Below are positions 1 through 7,686 of a DNA stretch of 13,695 nt, one piece after another. Position 1 is the stretch's first letter; every line of letters begins with the position of its first letter. Position numbers and translations under genes: made by a program. The notes under the pieces are model-generated. The model was not told the DNA's origin. It searched no databases and saw only the letters and a program-made list of their open reading frames with translations. Location of the stretch: assembly GCA_033855775.1 (NCBI GenBank), contig JAWVFT010000109.1, forward strand, positions 1-13,695, read 5' to 3'. The DNA is from DASVTR01 sp033855775. GTDB taxonomy: Bacteria; Acidobacteriota; Blastocatellia; Pyrinomonadales; Pyrinomonadaceae.

Positions 1-42
1 ACCGCCGCGCAGGCAACATTTTAACCTCCGCCGCCGCCTGCC

Positions 43-105
43 AAAAAGAGACGCCCCGCGCCGAAGACCGCTCTCGCTTTGAGAGAGTTTTCGGCGCGGG
101 GCGTC
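43..105 (-). terminator. Intrinsic terminator of rpsA
   Basis: A perfect 16-base inverted repeat (arms 50-65 and 90-105, arm GACGCCCCGCGCCGAA) encloses a 24-base loop that can form a smaller CTCTC/GAGAG stem. Read on the minus strand, the stem starts 27 bases after the rpsA stop codon and is followed by TCTTTTTGG, a short U-tract. The GC-rich stem plus U-tract is the classical rho-independent form and fits the end of the rpsA transcript. Confidence 0.88.
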
Positions 106-132
106 GAGGCTCACAAGCCCTCAGGCCGCAGG

Positions 133-2043
133 CTATTTCTCTTGTTCTTCGTCGGAACTGCTTTTGCCGAAACCGAAGTCAGCCAACTCGCCGAGGCTCG
201 CCATGCCGCCGCCCGCTTCCGAAGAATAAGACTTGCTATCGACAATCGGCTCGTCGTGGCCGACGGCTCGCGCCGAAAGGCCAATCTTCTTGTTCTCAGG
301 GTCAATCCGCAGAACCTTGAAGTCCATCTCCTGGCCCAACTGCACGACATCCTCCGGCTTCTCGACGCGCTTGTCCGAGAGTTCGGAGATGTGGCACAAG
401 CCCTCAAGATTTTCGTCCAACTCGACGAACGCGCCGAAGTTGGCAAAGCGCGCTATCTTGCCCTTGATGACATCGCCCGGATGATGCGTCTGGACGAAGC
501 GGTCCCAAGCGTTCGGCTCAAGGTCTTTAATCGAGAGCGAGAGGCGACGATTTTCCGCGTCAATGCTGGTGATGACGGCCTCTATCTCCTGCCCCTTCTT
601 CAAGACTTCGCTCGGATGCTTGATGCGCCGCGACCACGAAATATCCGTGACGTGAACGAGGCCGTCAACGCCGTCTTCGACTTCGATGAACGCGCCGAAG
701 TCCGTCAGGTTACGGACGCGGCCGGAGACACGCGAGCCGACTTCGTAGCGGTCGCGCAAGGTCTGCCAGGGATTCGACTGCACCTGCTTCATGCCGAGGC
801 TGATGCGGCGGGCGCGCGGGTCAATGCTCAAGACTTCGACATCCACAGTGTCGCCGGGATTAACCAGCTTCGACGGATGCTTGACGCGCTTCGACCAACT
901 CATCTCCGAAACGTGAACCAGCCCTTCGACGCCCGGCTCAAGCTCTATGAACGCGCCGTAGTCGGCCACGCTCGCCACCTTGCCCTGCAAGCGACGACCG
1001 ATAGGAAAGCGCTCGTCAATGCTGGCCCAGGGGTCTGGCAAGAGTTGCTTGTAGCCTAGAGAGACGCGCTCGCGGTCGCGGTCGAACTTCAAGACCTTGA
1101 CCTGCACGTTGTCGCCGACCTTGAACAACTCAGCCGGATTCTGAAGGCGTCCCCATGACATGTCCGTGACGTGCAGCAAGCCGTCAATGCCGCCGAGGTC
1201 TACGAACGCGCCGTAGTCTGTCAGATTCTTAATCTGCCCCTCGACGATGATGTCCTCTTCGATTTGGTCTAGAGTCTTGTCCTTCTTGCCGGCGTTCTGC
1301 TCTTCGAGCACGGCCTTGCGCGAGAGGACGACGTTCGAGCGCTTGCGATTGAGCTTGATGACGCGGGCTTCAATCTCTTGATTGCGAAGGCTGTCCAGAT
1401 TGCGCACGGGGCGCGTGTCCACCTGCGAGCCGGGCAGGAAAGCCGCGATGCCGTCGATGTCAACGCGCAGCCCGCCCTTGATGCGTTCGGTGATGCGACC
1501 CTTGACGGGCGTGCCTTCGGAGTAAGCCTTCTCCAGCTCGTCCCAAGCCTTCATCCTGACGGCATCGGCGCGCGACAGGATAGGAAAGCCTTCGTTCGTC
1601 TCCATGCTCTTGACGAGCACGTCAACTTCGTCGCCGGGGCTGACCGTCAAGACGCCGTTTTCCGTGAACTCCGCCTGATTGACGATGCCTTCGGACTTAT
1701 AACCGAAATCAATGACGACGCCGCGCTCGCTGATTCCGACGACTTTGCCGCGAACGACTTCGCCTTCTTGAAAGCCCGCCTGCTCCTGCTCGAACTGGTC
1801 GAGCATCGCGCCGAAGTCCATGTCGCTGCCTGAACGCGATTCATCATCGTCGTCGGCGACACTGCTTTCGGCAGCGGTTGGAGCGGGAGCGGAAGATGTG
1901 GCGGCGGCAGCCGAAGCGCCTTGCTGCTGTGGCGGCTGCGGCTGCGGCTGTTCGGTTGATTGCGGCGACGCTTCGGGCGTGCCGGGTTGAGATTGATTGT
2001 TGTTATCCTCGCCGTTAGACGGCTTGGGTTCTTCGGTGGACAT
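133..2043 (-). CDS. rpsA: 30S ribosomal protein S1
   Basis: S1 binds mRNA on the 30S subunit and helps initiation on structured or weak-Shine-Dalgarno messages. The 636-residue product has six S1 (OB-fold) RNA-binding domains at about residues 92-160, 178-244, 263-332, 348-418, 435-505 and 521-593. Domains 3-6 show the typical DYGAF/DFGAF or NFGAF, GLVHV and RISLG-type signatures, the E. coli domain number. It is longer than E. coli S1 (557 residues) because of a roughly 75-residue N-terminal low-complexity region rich in Gln, Pro, Ala and Ser that ends in an acidic run (DDDDE, 64-68), and a short acidic tail. ATG 2043 is the only reasonable start. No Shine-Dalgarno stands at normal distance: GAGGGAG (2060-2066) lies 16 bases upstream, so initiation may be atypical. 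It has its own promoter, a long leader and a terminator. The function call is very safe. Confidence 0.97.
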   Translation of the reverse strand: MSTEEPKPSNGEDNNNQSQPGTPEASPQSTEQPQPQPPQQQGASAAAATSSAPAPTAAESSVADDDDESRSGSDMDFGAMLDQFEQEQAGFQEGEVVRGKVVGISERGVVIDFGYKSEGIVNQAEFTENGVLTVSPGDEVDVLVKSMETNEGFPILSRADAVRMKAWDELEKAYSEGTPVKGRITERIKGGLRVDIDGIAAFLPGSQVDTRPVRNLDSLRNQEIEARVIKLNRKRSNVVLSRKAVLEEQNAGKKDKTLDQIEEDIIVEGQIKNLTDYGAFVDLGGIDGLLHVTDMSWGRLQNPAELFKVGDNVQVKVLKFDRDRERVSLGYKQLLPDPWASIDERFPIGRRLQGKVASVADYGAFIELEPGVEGLVHVSEMSWSKRVKHPSKLVNPGDTVDVEVLSIDPRARRISLGMKQVQSNPWQTLRDRYEVGSRVSGRVRNLTDFGAFIEVEDGVDGLVHVTDISWSRRIKHPSEVLKKGQEIEAVITSIDAENRRLSLSIKDLEPNAWDRFVQTHHPGDVIKGKIARFANFGAFVELDENLEGLCHISELSDKRVEKPEDVVQLGQEMDFKVLRIDPENKKIGLSARAVGHDEPIVDSKSYSSEAGGGMASLGELADFGFGKSSSDEEQEK

Positions 2044-2341
2044 TGGATTCTTAATCGGACTCCCTCACAAAATTGCGGCGCGTTCGAGAACTTTTCACGC
2101 CACCACCCGGCCCTCTTGCCTCAATCGCCGCGCTGCATGTTTCAACCTGCGCGGACAACGGGCATGCGGCTTCCTGCTTGTTTTGTCTTTCAGCGATTGA
2201 TCGGATGGGCGAATTAGAGATGAGGATGCGAGCCGTTTGGTATTGTAAAGATGGATATTGAAAATTCGATTTCCGCCGTGCCCGTATTTCACCCCTTATC
2301 AGTCCGACAATCACCCTGCCGCTTGAACCGGGTAGAGCGGC
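2044..2341 (-). other. Long 5' leader of rpsA
   Basis: About 290 bases separate the predicted transcription start (near 2335) from the rpsA start codon. I recognise no RNA family in it. It holds a small CCGCTC/AAGCGG stem near its 5' end and several purine-rich stretches, including GAGGGAG at 2060-2066, but no convincing open reading frame with a ribosome binding site. The leader of rpsA in gamma-proteobacteria is the target of S1 autoregulation; a similar role here is inference only. Confidence 0.45.
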
Positions 2342-2371
2342 AATGTACACGCCGAAATGATGGGCTGTCAA
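2342..2371 (-). promoter_or_regulatory. Sigma-70-type promoter of rpsA
   Basis: On the minus strand a perfect -35 box TTGACA (plus positions 2366-2371) is separated by 18 bases from a -10 box TACATT (2342-2347; 4 of 6 consensus bases). It lies between the terminator-like hairpin of the propeller gene and rpsA and points at rpsA, which matches the expected position. This is the best promoter match in the window. Confidence 0.6.
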
Positions 2372-2406
2372 GGCGATAGGCGACATGCAACGAAACGTCA
2401 AGATTG

Positions 2407-2460
2407 AGAGACCGGGCGAAGCGACGATAATCTACAGTCTCATTGCTTCGCCCGGTCTCT
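2407..2460 (-). terminator. Terminator-like hairpin after the propeller gene
   Basis: A perfect 16-base inverted repeat (arms 2407-2422 and 2445-2460, arm AGAGACCGGGCGAAGC) with a 22-base loop starts 21 bases after the stop of the minus-strand propeller gene. The sequence after the stem (CAATCTTGACGTTTCG) has only a poor U-tract, so it may be a weak or Rho-assisted terminator or a 3'-end stabiliser. It separates the gene from the rpsA promoter. Confidence 0.6.
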
Positions 2461-2481
2461 TAATTTGCGCTTCTCTGTTGG

Positions 2482-4869
2482 CTATTGCGCGCCGCTTGTC
2501 GAGGCTCTGGCTCCGCGTCGCGCGACGTAAATCCCGGCTGAATGCGAGCCGACGAAAAGCTTGTCGGGGTTGCGCGCGTCGAAGGCCAAGGCCCAGATGC
2601 GCTGGCTCGGCAAGCCTGCATTGCGCGGGTCAATGCGCAGCCAGGTGAAGCCCGCGTCAACCGAACGATAGACGCCGCCGCTGTTGAGCGTGACGTTGCC
2701 GCCGCCGCCGCTTTGATAAGCGTTGCCGACGATAATTTCGTTGCTGTTCTGCGGATTGATGAGGATGCTCACATAGTCGCCGTACGGCAGATTGCCGCCG
2801 CGACGTATCCACTTCTCTCCGCCGTCGTGCGAAAACCACAACGCCTGTTTGGTGCCGACGTAAATATGAGCCGACTGCTTTCGGTCCTGCTCGATGGCGC
2901 TGATGGGAACGTTGGCGGGGATGCCTTCGACCTGCTGCCACGTCGCTCCGCTGTCGCGCGAAACGAGTACGCCTGACGAAGCTGTGCCGACCCAGATGGT
3001 CTTTTGATTTTGCATCGTCGTCGAGAGACAGGTCGCGCGTTCGTCGAGTCCCTGACCAAAGGAGAGTTTCTCCCAACCTGCTGTCGGGTCGAACGTGCGA
3101 TATAACCCGGCGTTGGTGGCCGCCAGAATGCCGGGGCTGCCGTCGCGGTCGCTGTAGGTCGTTGCCAGCGCGTTAATCGGGTCGCTCAGATGAACGGCCT
3201 GCGTGGGCAATCGGCCGGAAGCCGTCGAAGACTGCACGCCGCCGCCGAGGCCGAGCGCGGAGAGCGTCGCGTCGTCAATCTTGCCGGAAACAGGAATGCC
3301 CTTGTCGGACTGAAACTGCCTGACCGCAGCGATGGTGCGCGTGCCAGCCGCTCCGTCCGGCGTGCCGACATCATAGCCCGCCTCGTTGAGAGCAGCCTGC
3401 GCGCGTTTGACCATATCGTCGGCGCGCTTGGCCACAGGCACGCTCCTCTTCTTTGAGCTGCTGCTGCCCTTCTTCGGTTTCTCAGTTGGCCCGGCTTTCG
3501 GCGCGCCCAACGGCGCCCATGACGCGCCGCGGTCGAGCGAGCGATAAACACCCATGTTCGTGCCGAGGTAGATGATGTTGCCGTCGCGCTCGTCCTGAAG
3601 GATGGAATAGGTAATCAAGCGGTTGGGCATGTTGCGCATCGCGGGCTGCCAAGTCATGCCGCCGTCGCTGCTGACGAAAAAGAAGCCGCCGCCCGTCGCC
3701 GTGTTGATAGTCGAAGCGTAGATGCGGTCGGGCTGTTCGCGGTCGGGAGTGATGTTGTTGGCGAAGCGTCCGCTGTAGCCGCCGTTCGAAGGCGCGAACG
3801 TCTTGCCGCCGTCATTGGAAACCATGACGCCGTAGTTGTTCGTTCCGATATAAATCGTGTCAGGGTTTTTCGGATGCACCGCGATGGAGTTGATTTCCAG
3901 TTGCTTCGAAGTGGTCAGCATCCAGGAGTCGCCGCCGTTGGTCGAACGCCAGAAGCCCTCTGTCGTTCCGGCAAAGACGACGCCGGAGACGGAAGGATGT
4001 TGCAGGATGGCGCGCGTGCGACGCGACTGCGAAGGGATGCCCTGCACTTTCCGCCACAGACCTCCGGCATTGCGCGACTCATAAATGCCGCTGCACGCAG
4101 AGGCGATGATGTGCTCTGGATTGCGCGGGTCGATGTCGATGGCGAAGATGTCCGAATCATCTATGATGCCGTTCTTGGTGCTCGCCCAAGTGCGCCCGCC
4201 GTCGGTCGTCTTGTAAGGCAGATACCACGTTCCGGCGTAAATTACGTCGGTGTTGCGCGGGTCAATGGCCAGCGATTCGACGTTGATTAAGCCGGGCTGC
4301 GATGCGGTGTTCATCTGCGTCCAACTGTCGCCCGAATCCATAGACACCCACAAGCCGCGATTCGTCCCGACCAGCATCATGTCCGGGTTCTTCGCCGATT
4401 GCGTCATCGAGTGCAAGGCTTCTTCCTTTAACTCGGGAGCCTCGCGCCACGTCGCGCCACCGTCCGTTGACTTGAAGAAGCCGCCCGGCTCTTTATGACG
4501 ATGGGTCGCCACATAGATGACGCGCGAGTCGCGCGGGTCAACGATGATGTGATCCATGAAGAGCTTCGGGCGATTGAAATTGGAGAGCAGCCGCCACTGC
4601 TGGCCGCCGTCGGTCGAGGTGTAAATCTGGCCGTCGAGCGTCCCGAAATAGAAACGCTGCGGGTCGCTCGGGTCAACCACGAGGGCGCGCACATCGCCGC
4701 CGTCCGGGCCGGTCACGCGCCAATCCATAGCATACTGCGTGGACTCCGGCGTCTCGCTGGCCGAACTATTAACCGCTGCCTGCGCCACGCCGCGCGGCAT
4801 CAACGTCGGCGTCACAAGAGCAGCGAGCATCAGAACTAAAACTAAACTTTTCATCAGTCGGGTCATCAT
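2482..4869 (-). CDS. Exported Asp-box (BNR/sortilin-like) propeller protein with internal peptidoglycan-binding domain
   Basis: The chosen start, ATG 4869 (ATG 4866 is equally possible), gives 795 residues opening with a Sec signal peptide (MKSLVLVLMLAALV..., Ala-rich cleavage region near residues 29-32). Thirteen Asp-box motifs of the type S-x-D-x-G-x-T-W are visible: nine at about 85, 134, 176, 221, 265, 309, 351, 400 and 444, and four at about 592, 637, 680 and 736. Such motifs mark beta-propeller blades of the BNR, YCF48 and VPS10/sortilin families. Between the two groups lies a Lys/Ser-rich linker (about 455-480) and a PG_binding_1-type domain (482-541; RAQAALNEAGYDVGTPDG, then AVRQF). 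The protein is therefore probably periplasmic or surface-located and held on peptidoglycan. No catalytic residues can be assigned, so its ligand is unknown. The open frame extends 81 codons upstream, but that stretch is Arg-rich, lacks a signal peptide and is probably untranslated. Its upstream neighbour is the OmpA-family gene. Confidence 0.85.
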   Translation of the reverse strand: MMTRLMKSLVLVLMLAALVTPTLMPRGVAQAAVNSSASETPESTQYAMDWRVTGPDGGDVRALVVDPSDPQRFYFGTLDGQIYTSTDGGQQWRLLSNFNRPKLFMDHIIVDPRDSRVIYVATHRHKEPGGFFKSTDGGATWREAPELKEEALHSMTQSAKNPDMMLVGTNRGLWVSMDSGDSWTQMNTASQPGLINVESLAIDPRNTDVIYAGTWYLPYKTTDGGRTWASTKNGIIDDSDIFAIDIDPRNPEHIIASACSGIYESRNAGGLWRKVQGIPSQSRRTRAILQHPSVSGVVFAGTTEGFWRSTNGGDSWMLTTSKQLEINSIAVHPKNPDTIYIGTNNYGVMVSNDGGKTFAPSNGGYSGRFANNITPDREQPDRIYASTINTATGGGFFFVSSDGGMTWQPAMRNMPNRLITYSILQDERDGNIIYLGTNMGVYRSLDRGASWAPLGAPKAGPTEKPKKGSSSSKKRSVPVAKRADDMVKRAQAALNEAGYDVGTPDGAAGTRTIAAVRQFQSDKGIPVSGKIDDATLSALGLGGGVQSSTASGRLPTQAVHLSDPINALATTYSDRDGSPGILAATNAGLYRTFDPTAGWEKLSFGQGLDERATCLSTTMQNQKTIWVGTASSGVLVSRDSGATWQQVEGIPANVPISAIEQDRKQSAHIYVGTKQALWFSHDGGEKWIRRGGNLPYGDYVSILINPQNSNEIIVGNAYQSGGGGNVTLNSGGVYRSVDAGFTWLRIDPRNAGLPSQRIWALAFDARNPDKLFVGSHSAGIYVARRGARASTSGAQ

Positions 4870-5133
4870 CGGTCTTATCCCTATAGCAAAAAGAAAAGCG
4901 CGCGCCGTGGCACGTCTTGCGAAACGTGCTGTAAAACTGTCGGCGCGCCGGTTGAAAAATAGCGCACGATGGATAGGATGCAACGCGCAATGAGGGCGGT
5001 TGTACGAAATTTCGTGCGCGGCGTCTGCGAGGCCCCGACGCAAAGCGAAGCGGGCGATGCTTCTCAGTTTAGGGAGAAGCACCGCCCGCGTTCGGAAGAG
5101 GTCGCGGCTCAAGAGAGACGCGAGCGTTTGCTT
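4870..5133 (-). other. Intergenic region upstream of the propeller gene
   Basis: This 264-base gap holds the hairpin ending the OmpA-family transcript (5050-5089), a perfect 12-base palindrome ACGAAATTTCGT (5004-5015), and a GCACGT/ACGTGC hairpin (4910-4929) that would lie in the 5' leader of the propeller gene. A promoter for the propeller gene must lie here, but the best match (TTGCAT, 16 bases, TATTTT on the minus strand) is weak and I do not call it. Confidence 0.5.
5050..5089 (-). terminator. Terminator-like hairpin after the OmpA-family gene
   Basis: Arms 5050-5065 and 5074-5089 (16 bases each, 8-base loop) pair completely in the minus-strand RNA if one G-U pair is allowed. In plus-strand RNA the same position would be an A-C mismatch, which supports minus-strand function. 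The stem starts 44 bases after the stop codon. The following TTCGCTTTGCG is only moderately U-rich. Confidence 0.62.
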
Positions 5134-7686
5134 TTATTCCTCACTGCCGCCACGGCGCGGACGACGCGGACGACGCGGTCGTCTCGCGGGGCGTCTGCAC
5201 TCAGGACACGGCGTCACGGTCGCGCTGTTCTGCGGCGTGGGCGTCGCGTTTGCCGGGCAGATGTGGAGTTCGACCGTCAGCGTCTCGCGGCAGTTGGGAT
5301 CAACCACCGTTCTGATGCGTGACGCGTCGATGCCACGAGTGTTGACAAGGTAGGCCACCGCACGATCAGCACGGCGTTGTCCTTCACCATCGCATGAACC
5401 CCAGATGGCGTAATAGCCAATGGCACTCGGCTCCTGCTGGAGCTGGATTGCGAAGTTGTCGAGACGAGCCTTCTCATCGTTGAAGCGGAGGTCGTTGTAC
5501 GTGTCAAAGATACGGCACGTTTCAACCGGCCTGCCCGCGATGCTGAACGAGCAGCTACGGGTGCGGTCACACTCGGGCGGCAAGCCGCCGATTTCGACGG
5601 TCGCGGTGACTGTCTGACCGGCAAGGCCAGCCGTGTCAACCGTGATCGAAGGTGTGCCCTGACCGCTGCTGATCTGACCAGCGGAGACTGACCAGCTGTA
5701 GGTCACTGACGGATTTCCACCGCCCCTGACATCCACACTGACCGTCGCCGGTGAACCCTCTTGGAGTTCGCTCGTCGGGCAGCTAATCGAAATCTCAGGG
5801 CACGGCGGACGGCAGCAATCCGGTCCCGGATTCTGGACTGTCACTGTGGTCGAAGAGAACGACATGCAACCGCAGCCGTCGTCAACTTCCACTGTCGCCG
5901 TGTAGGTGCCGGGCTGAACGCCGGTCAAATCCCAGGAGACGTTCGGGCCTTCGCCGGTAATGCGTCCGCCGGAGGTCGAGTACGTGTAGAGCAACGTATC
6001 GCCGTCGGGGTCGGTCGCGTTAGCCGACAGAGAGACGGTCATCGGTGTTCCGACTTGGCAGGAACCGGTCGAGATCGTGCCTTCCGGGCACGGCAACGTG
6101 ATGGTTCCCGTGGCGGTTGATAACGTGACGGTCGGAGCCTGATTCGGCAGGAATTCGGGCGCGCGCGCGTTGCGGCGACCGATCCACACCTGAGCGATAT
6201 AGCCGTTGGCATCCTCGGATTCGATGAAGCCGCGCGGGAATCCGCCCGTCGTCGCCGCGCCCGTTGTCGAAGGAATAACCACTACGCCACGACCCGGCAC
6301 GATGACGTTCGTCGTCTGGTTGATGGCGGTGTTGAAATCGCGTCCCTCAAAGAGACCGCGATCCTGCTGGTTCAGGTGATAGCGATAGGCAAGGCCGAAG
6401 CCCCACCAGCGCGCCGGGTAAATCTTGACGCCTGCCAGCGCGTCCACAGGGCTGTTCTCGAATGCGTTCGGCGTGCGGCCACCCACATACTGCACCGACT
6501 TAACTTCGAGAATCGGCTGGATGTACTTGTTAACCGGGAAGTCGAAACCGATGCCGGCCAGAAATTCGTCGGGACGGTCGAGCAGCACGGCTTCGCCGCC
6601 GCTGCCGAAATCACCCTTCGGATTGCTGTTCAAGATATAGCCGCCGTTGACGGAGATATTGACCGAACGGCTCAAGCGCGCGTCCAAGAAGAAGATTGCG
6701 CCGAAGTCGCCGATGTCGCCGCCGGGGCTGGAGCCGCGCTGCAACTGGTTGAAGCCGGCAGCGTCGCCCTTATCAGCATAGAAGCGATAGAGGCCGATGA
6801 CGCCGAAGCCGAGCGGATTGTTCGGCCCCGTCCAACGCCACTTCGCGCCCACCGTAAAGGTGTTGAACGACGAGGTGCCGTAGAGCCGATTGACGAACGG
6901 AGCGTCCGGCAAGTAGCTCGGCGCGATGGTGAATGTCACCGGAACGGTCAAGCCGGGGCTGAGAATCGTCGGCGGCAATGTCTGCGTCGCCAGCACGATG
7001 CCCGGCAAGATGCCGCCGACAACCGAACCGATCCCGGGGAAGTTATCCGCCGGCCCGAAGTTGCCGCTGTTGGGCTGGATGACGGGCGGGCCGAGCGTCG
7101 CATTGAAGCCGGGGAAGCCGAAGAGGCTGCCACGGAATCCAGGGCCGACGCCAAACGTTCCAGCCGAGCCGCCGTTAAACGGAAACTGCACGAACGGCTG
7201 ATTGAAGGCCGGACGGAAGACAGCCGTTCCGCGCAGGCTGCCGACGTTCGAGCCTTGCGGAGCAAGGACGATGGCCGGGCCTGAGCCTAAGAACGGGAAC
7301 TTCAACTGCGAGTTAGGCAGATAGAAGCTCGACAGATTTTGTGGATTGTTGACCTTGACGCCCCTGTAGGCATCCGTGTTGAAGAACAGCTCAAGGTGGT
7401 CGTTGAGACCGACCTGAAAGCTGACCGGCACTTCTGTAATGTCAACGTTGCCGGGGTCGCGGTCAAAGTTGGAATAGGCGATGCTGAAGGTGAACTCACC
7501 TTTGCGCAGCGTCTGCCCATCGTAAATGGTGAAAAGTCCAGTTGGCCCTCCCGGAGGGCCGCCTGTGCCAACGGAGGGAGAAATGTTCCGAGGATCATTC
7601 TCATTCCTTAAAGTTTGAGCTGATACTGCGGCACACAGCACCAACAAGGTGAGCGCAAGTAAAAGCGCTCTGCTAGCGAGTCTCAT
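5134..7686 (-). CDS. OmpA-family outer-membrane protein with beta-barrel-like region, PKD/Ig-like domains and OmpA C-terminal domain
   Basis: ATG 7686 is fixed by a strong AGGAGG (7693-7698) six bases upstream and by a typical signal peptide (MRLASRALLLALTLLVLCAA, cleavage probably VSA-Q). The 850-residue product has an N-terminal region (about 55-505) with alternating Gly/aromatic strands such as FTFSIAYSNF and WWGFGLAYRYHL, which suggests an outer-membrane barrel. Two PKD/Ig-like domains follow at about 516-618 (motif TDPDGDTLLYTY) and 630-717. An OmpA-type peptidoglycan-binding domain follows at about 724-810 (GSCDGEGQRRADRAVAYLV keeps the Asp and Arg that OmpA domains use to hold diaminopimelate). 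The tail is Arg/Pro-rich (RRP repeats, 831-846). All 16 cysteines of the mature protein lie after residue 530, suggesting disulfides in the periplasmic part. The role is probably structural, linking outer membrane and cell wall; transport or adhesion is possible. A 30-codon upstream frame extension is disregarded. Confidence 0.85.
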   Translation of the reverse strand: MRLASRALLLALTLLVLCAAVSAQTLRNENDPRNISPSVGTGGPPGGPTGLFTIYDGQTLRKGEFTFSIAYSNFDRDPGNVDITEVPVSFQVGLNDHLELFFNTDAYRGVKVNNPQNLSSFYLPNSQLKFPFLGSGPAIVLAPQGSNVGSLRGTAVFRPAFNQPFVQFPFNGGSAGTFGVGPGFRGSLFGFPGFNATLGPPVIQPNSGNFGPADNFPGIGSVVGGILPGIVLATQTLPPTILSPGLTVPVTFTIAPSYLPDAPFVNRLYGTSSFNTFTVGAKWRWTGPNNPLGFGVIGLYRFYADKGDAAGFNQLQRGSSPGGDIGDFGAIFFLDARLSRSVNISVNGGYILNSNPKGDFGSGGEAVLLDRPDEFLAGIGFDFPVNKYIQPILEVKSVQYVGGRTPNAFENSPVDALAGVKIYPARWWGFGLAYRYHLNQQDRGLFEGRDFNTAINQTTNVIVPGRGVVVIPSTTGAATTGGFPRGFIESEDANGYIAQVWIGRRNARAPEFLPNQAPTVTLSTATGTITLPCPEGTISTGSCQVGTPMTVSLSANATDPDGDTLLYTYSTSGGRITGEGPNVSWDLTGVQPGTYTATVEVDDGCGCMSFSSTTVTVQNPGPDCCRPPCPEISISCPTSELQEGSPATVSVDVRGGGNPSVTYSWSVSAGQISSGQGTPSITVDTAGLAGQTVTATVEIGGLPPECDRTRSCSFSIAGRPVETCRIFDTYNDLRFNDEKARLDNFAIQLQQEPSAIGYYAIWGSCDGEGQRRADRAVAYLVNTRGIDASRIRTVVDPNCRETLTVELHICPANATPTPQNSATVTPCPECRRPARRPRRPRRPRRGGSEE
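5152..5178 (-). repeat. 9-base repeats coding the RRP tail
   Basis: Two perfect copies of ACGACGCGG (5161-5169 and 5170-5178), with a degenerate copy before them, encode successive Arg-Arg-Pro triplets near the C terminus of the OmpA-family protein. It is a coding microsatellite that could vary in copy number without shifting the frame. Confidence 0.6.

Noticed and set aside
79..1059. 326-codon open frame on the plus strand across rpsA
   Set aside because: It is fully antisense to the six-domain S1 gene, reads as an Arg/Ala/Asp-rich mirror of its codons, and has no family resemblance.
2051..2401. 116-codon minus-strand open frame in the rpsA leader
   Set aside because: It overlaps the predicted promoter, has no ribosome binding site or recognisable family, and its composition is not protein-like.
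4870..5112. 81-codon N-terminal extension of the propeller protein
   Set aside because: Arg-rich, lacks a signal sequence and would bury the obvious signal peptide that starts at 4869.
6376..7284. 302-codon plus-strand open frame inside the OmpA-family gene
   Set aside because: Antisense shadow of a confident gene in GC-rich DNA; no domain or signal peptide.
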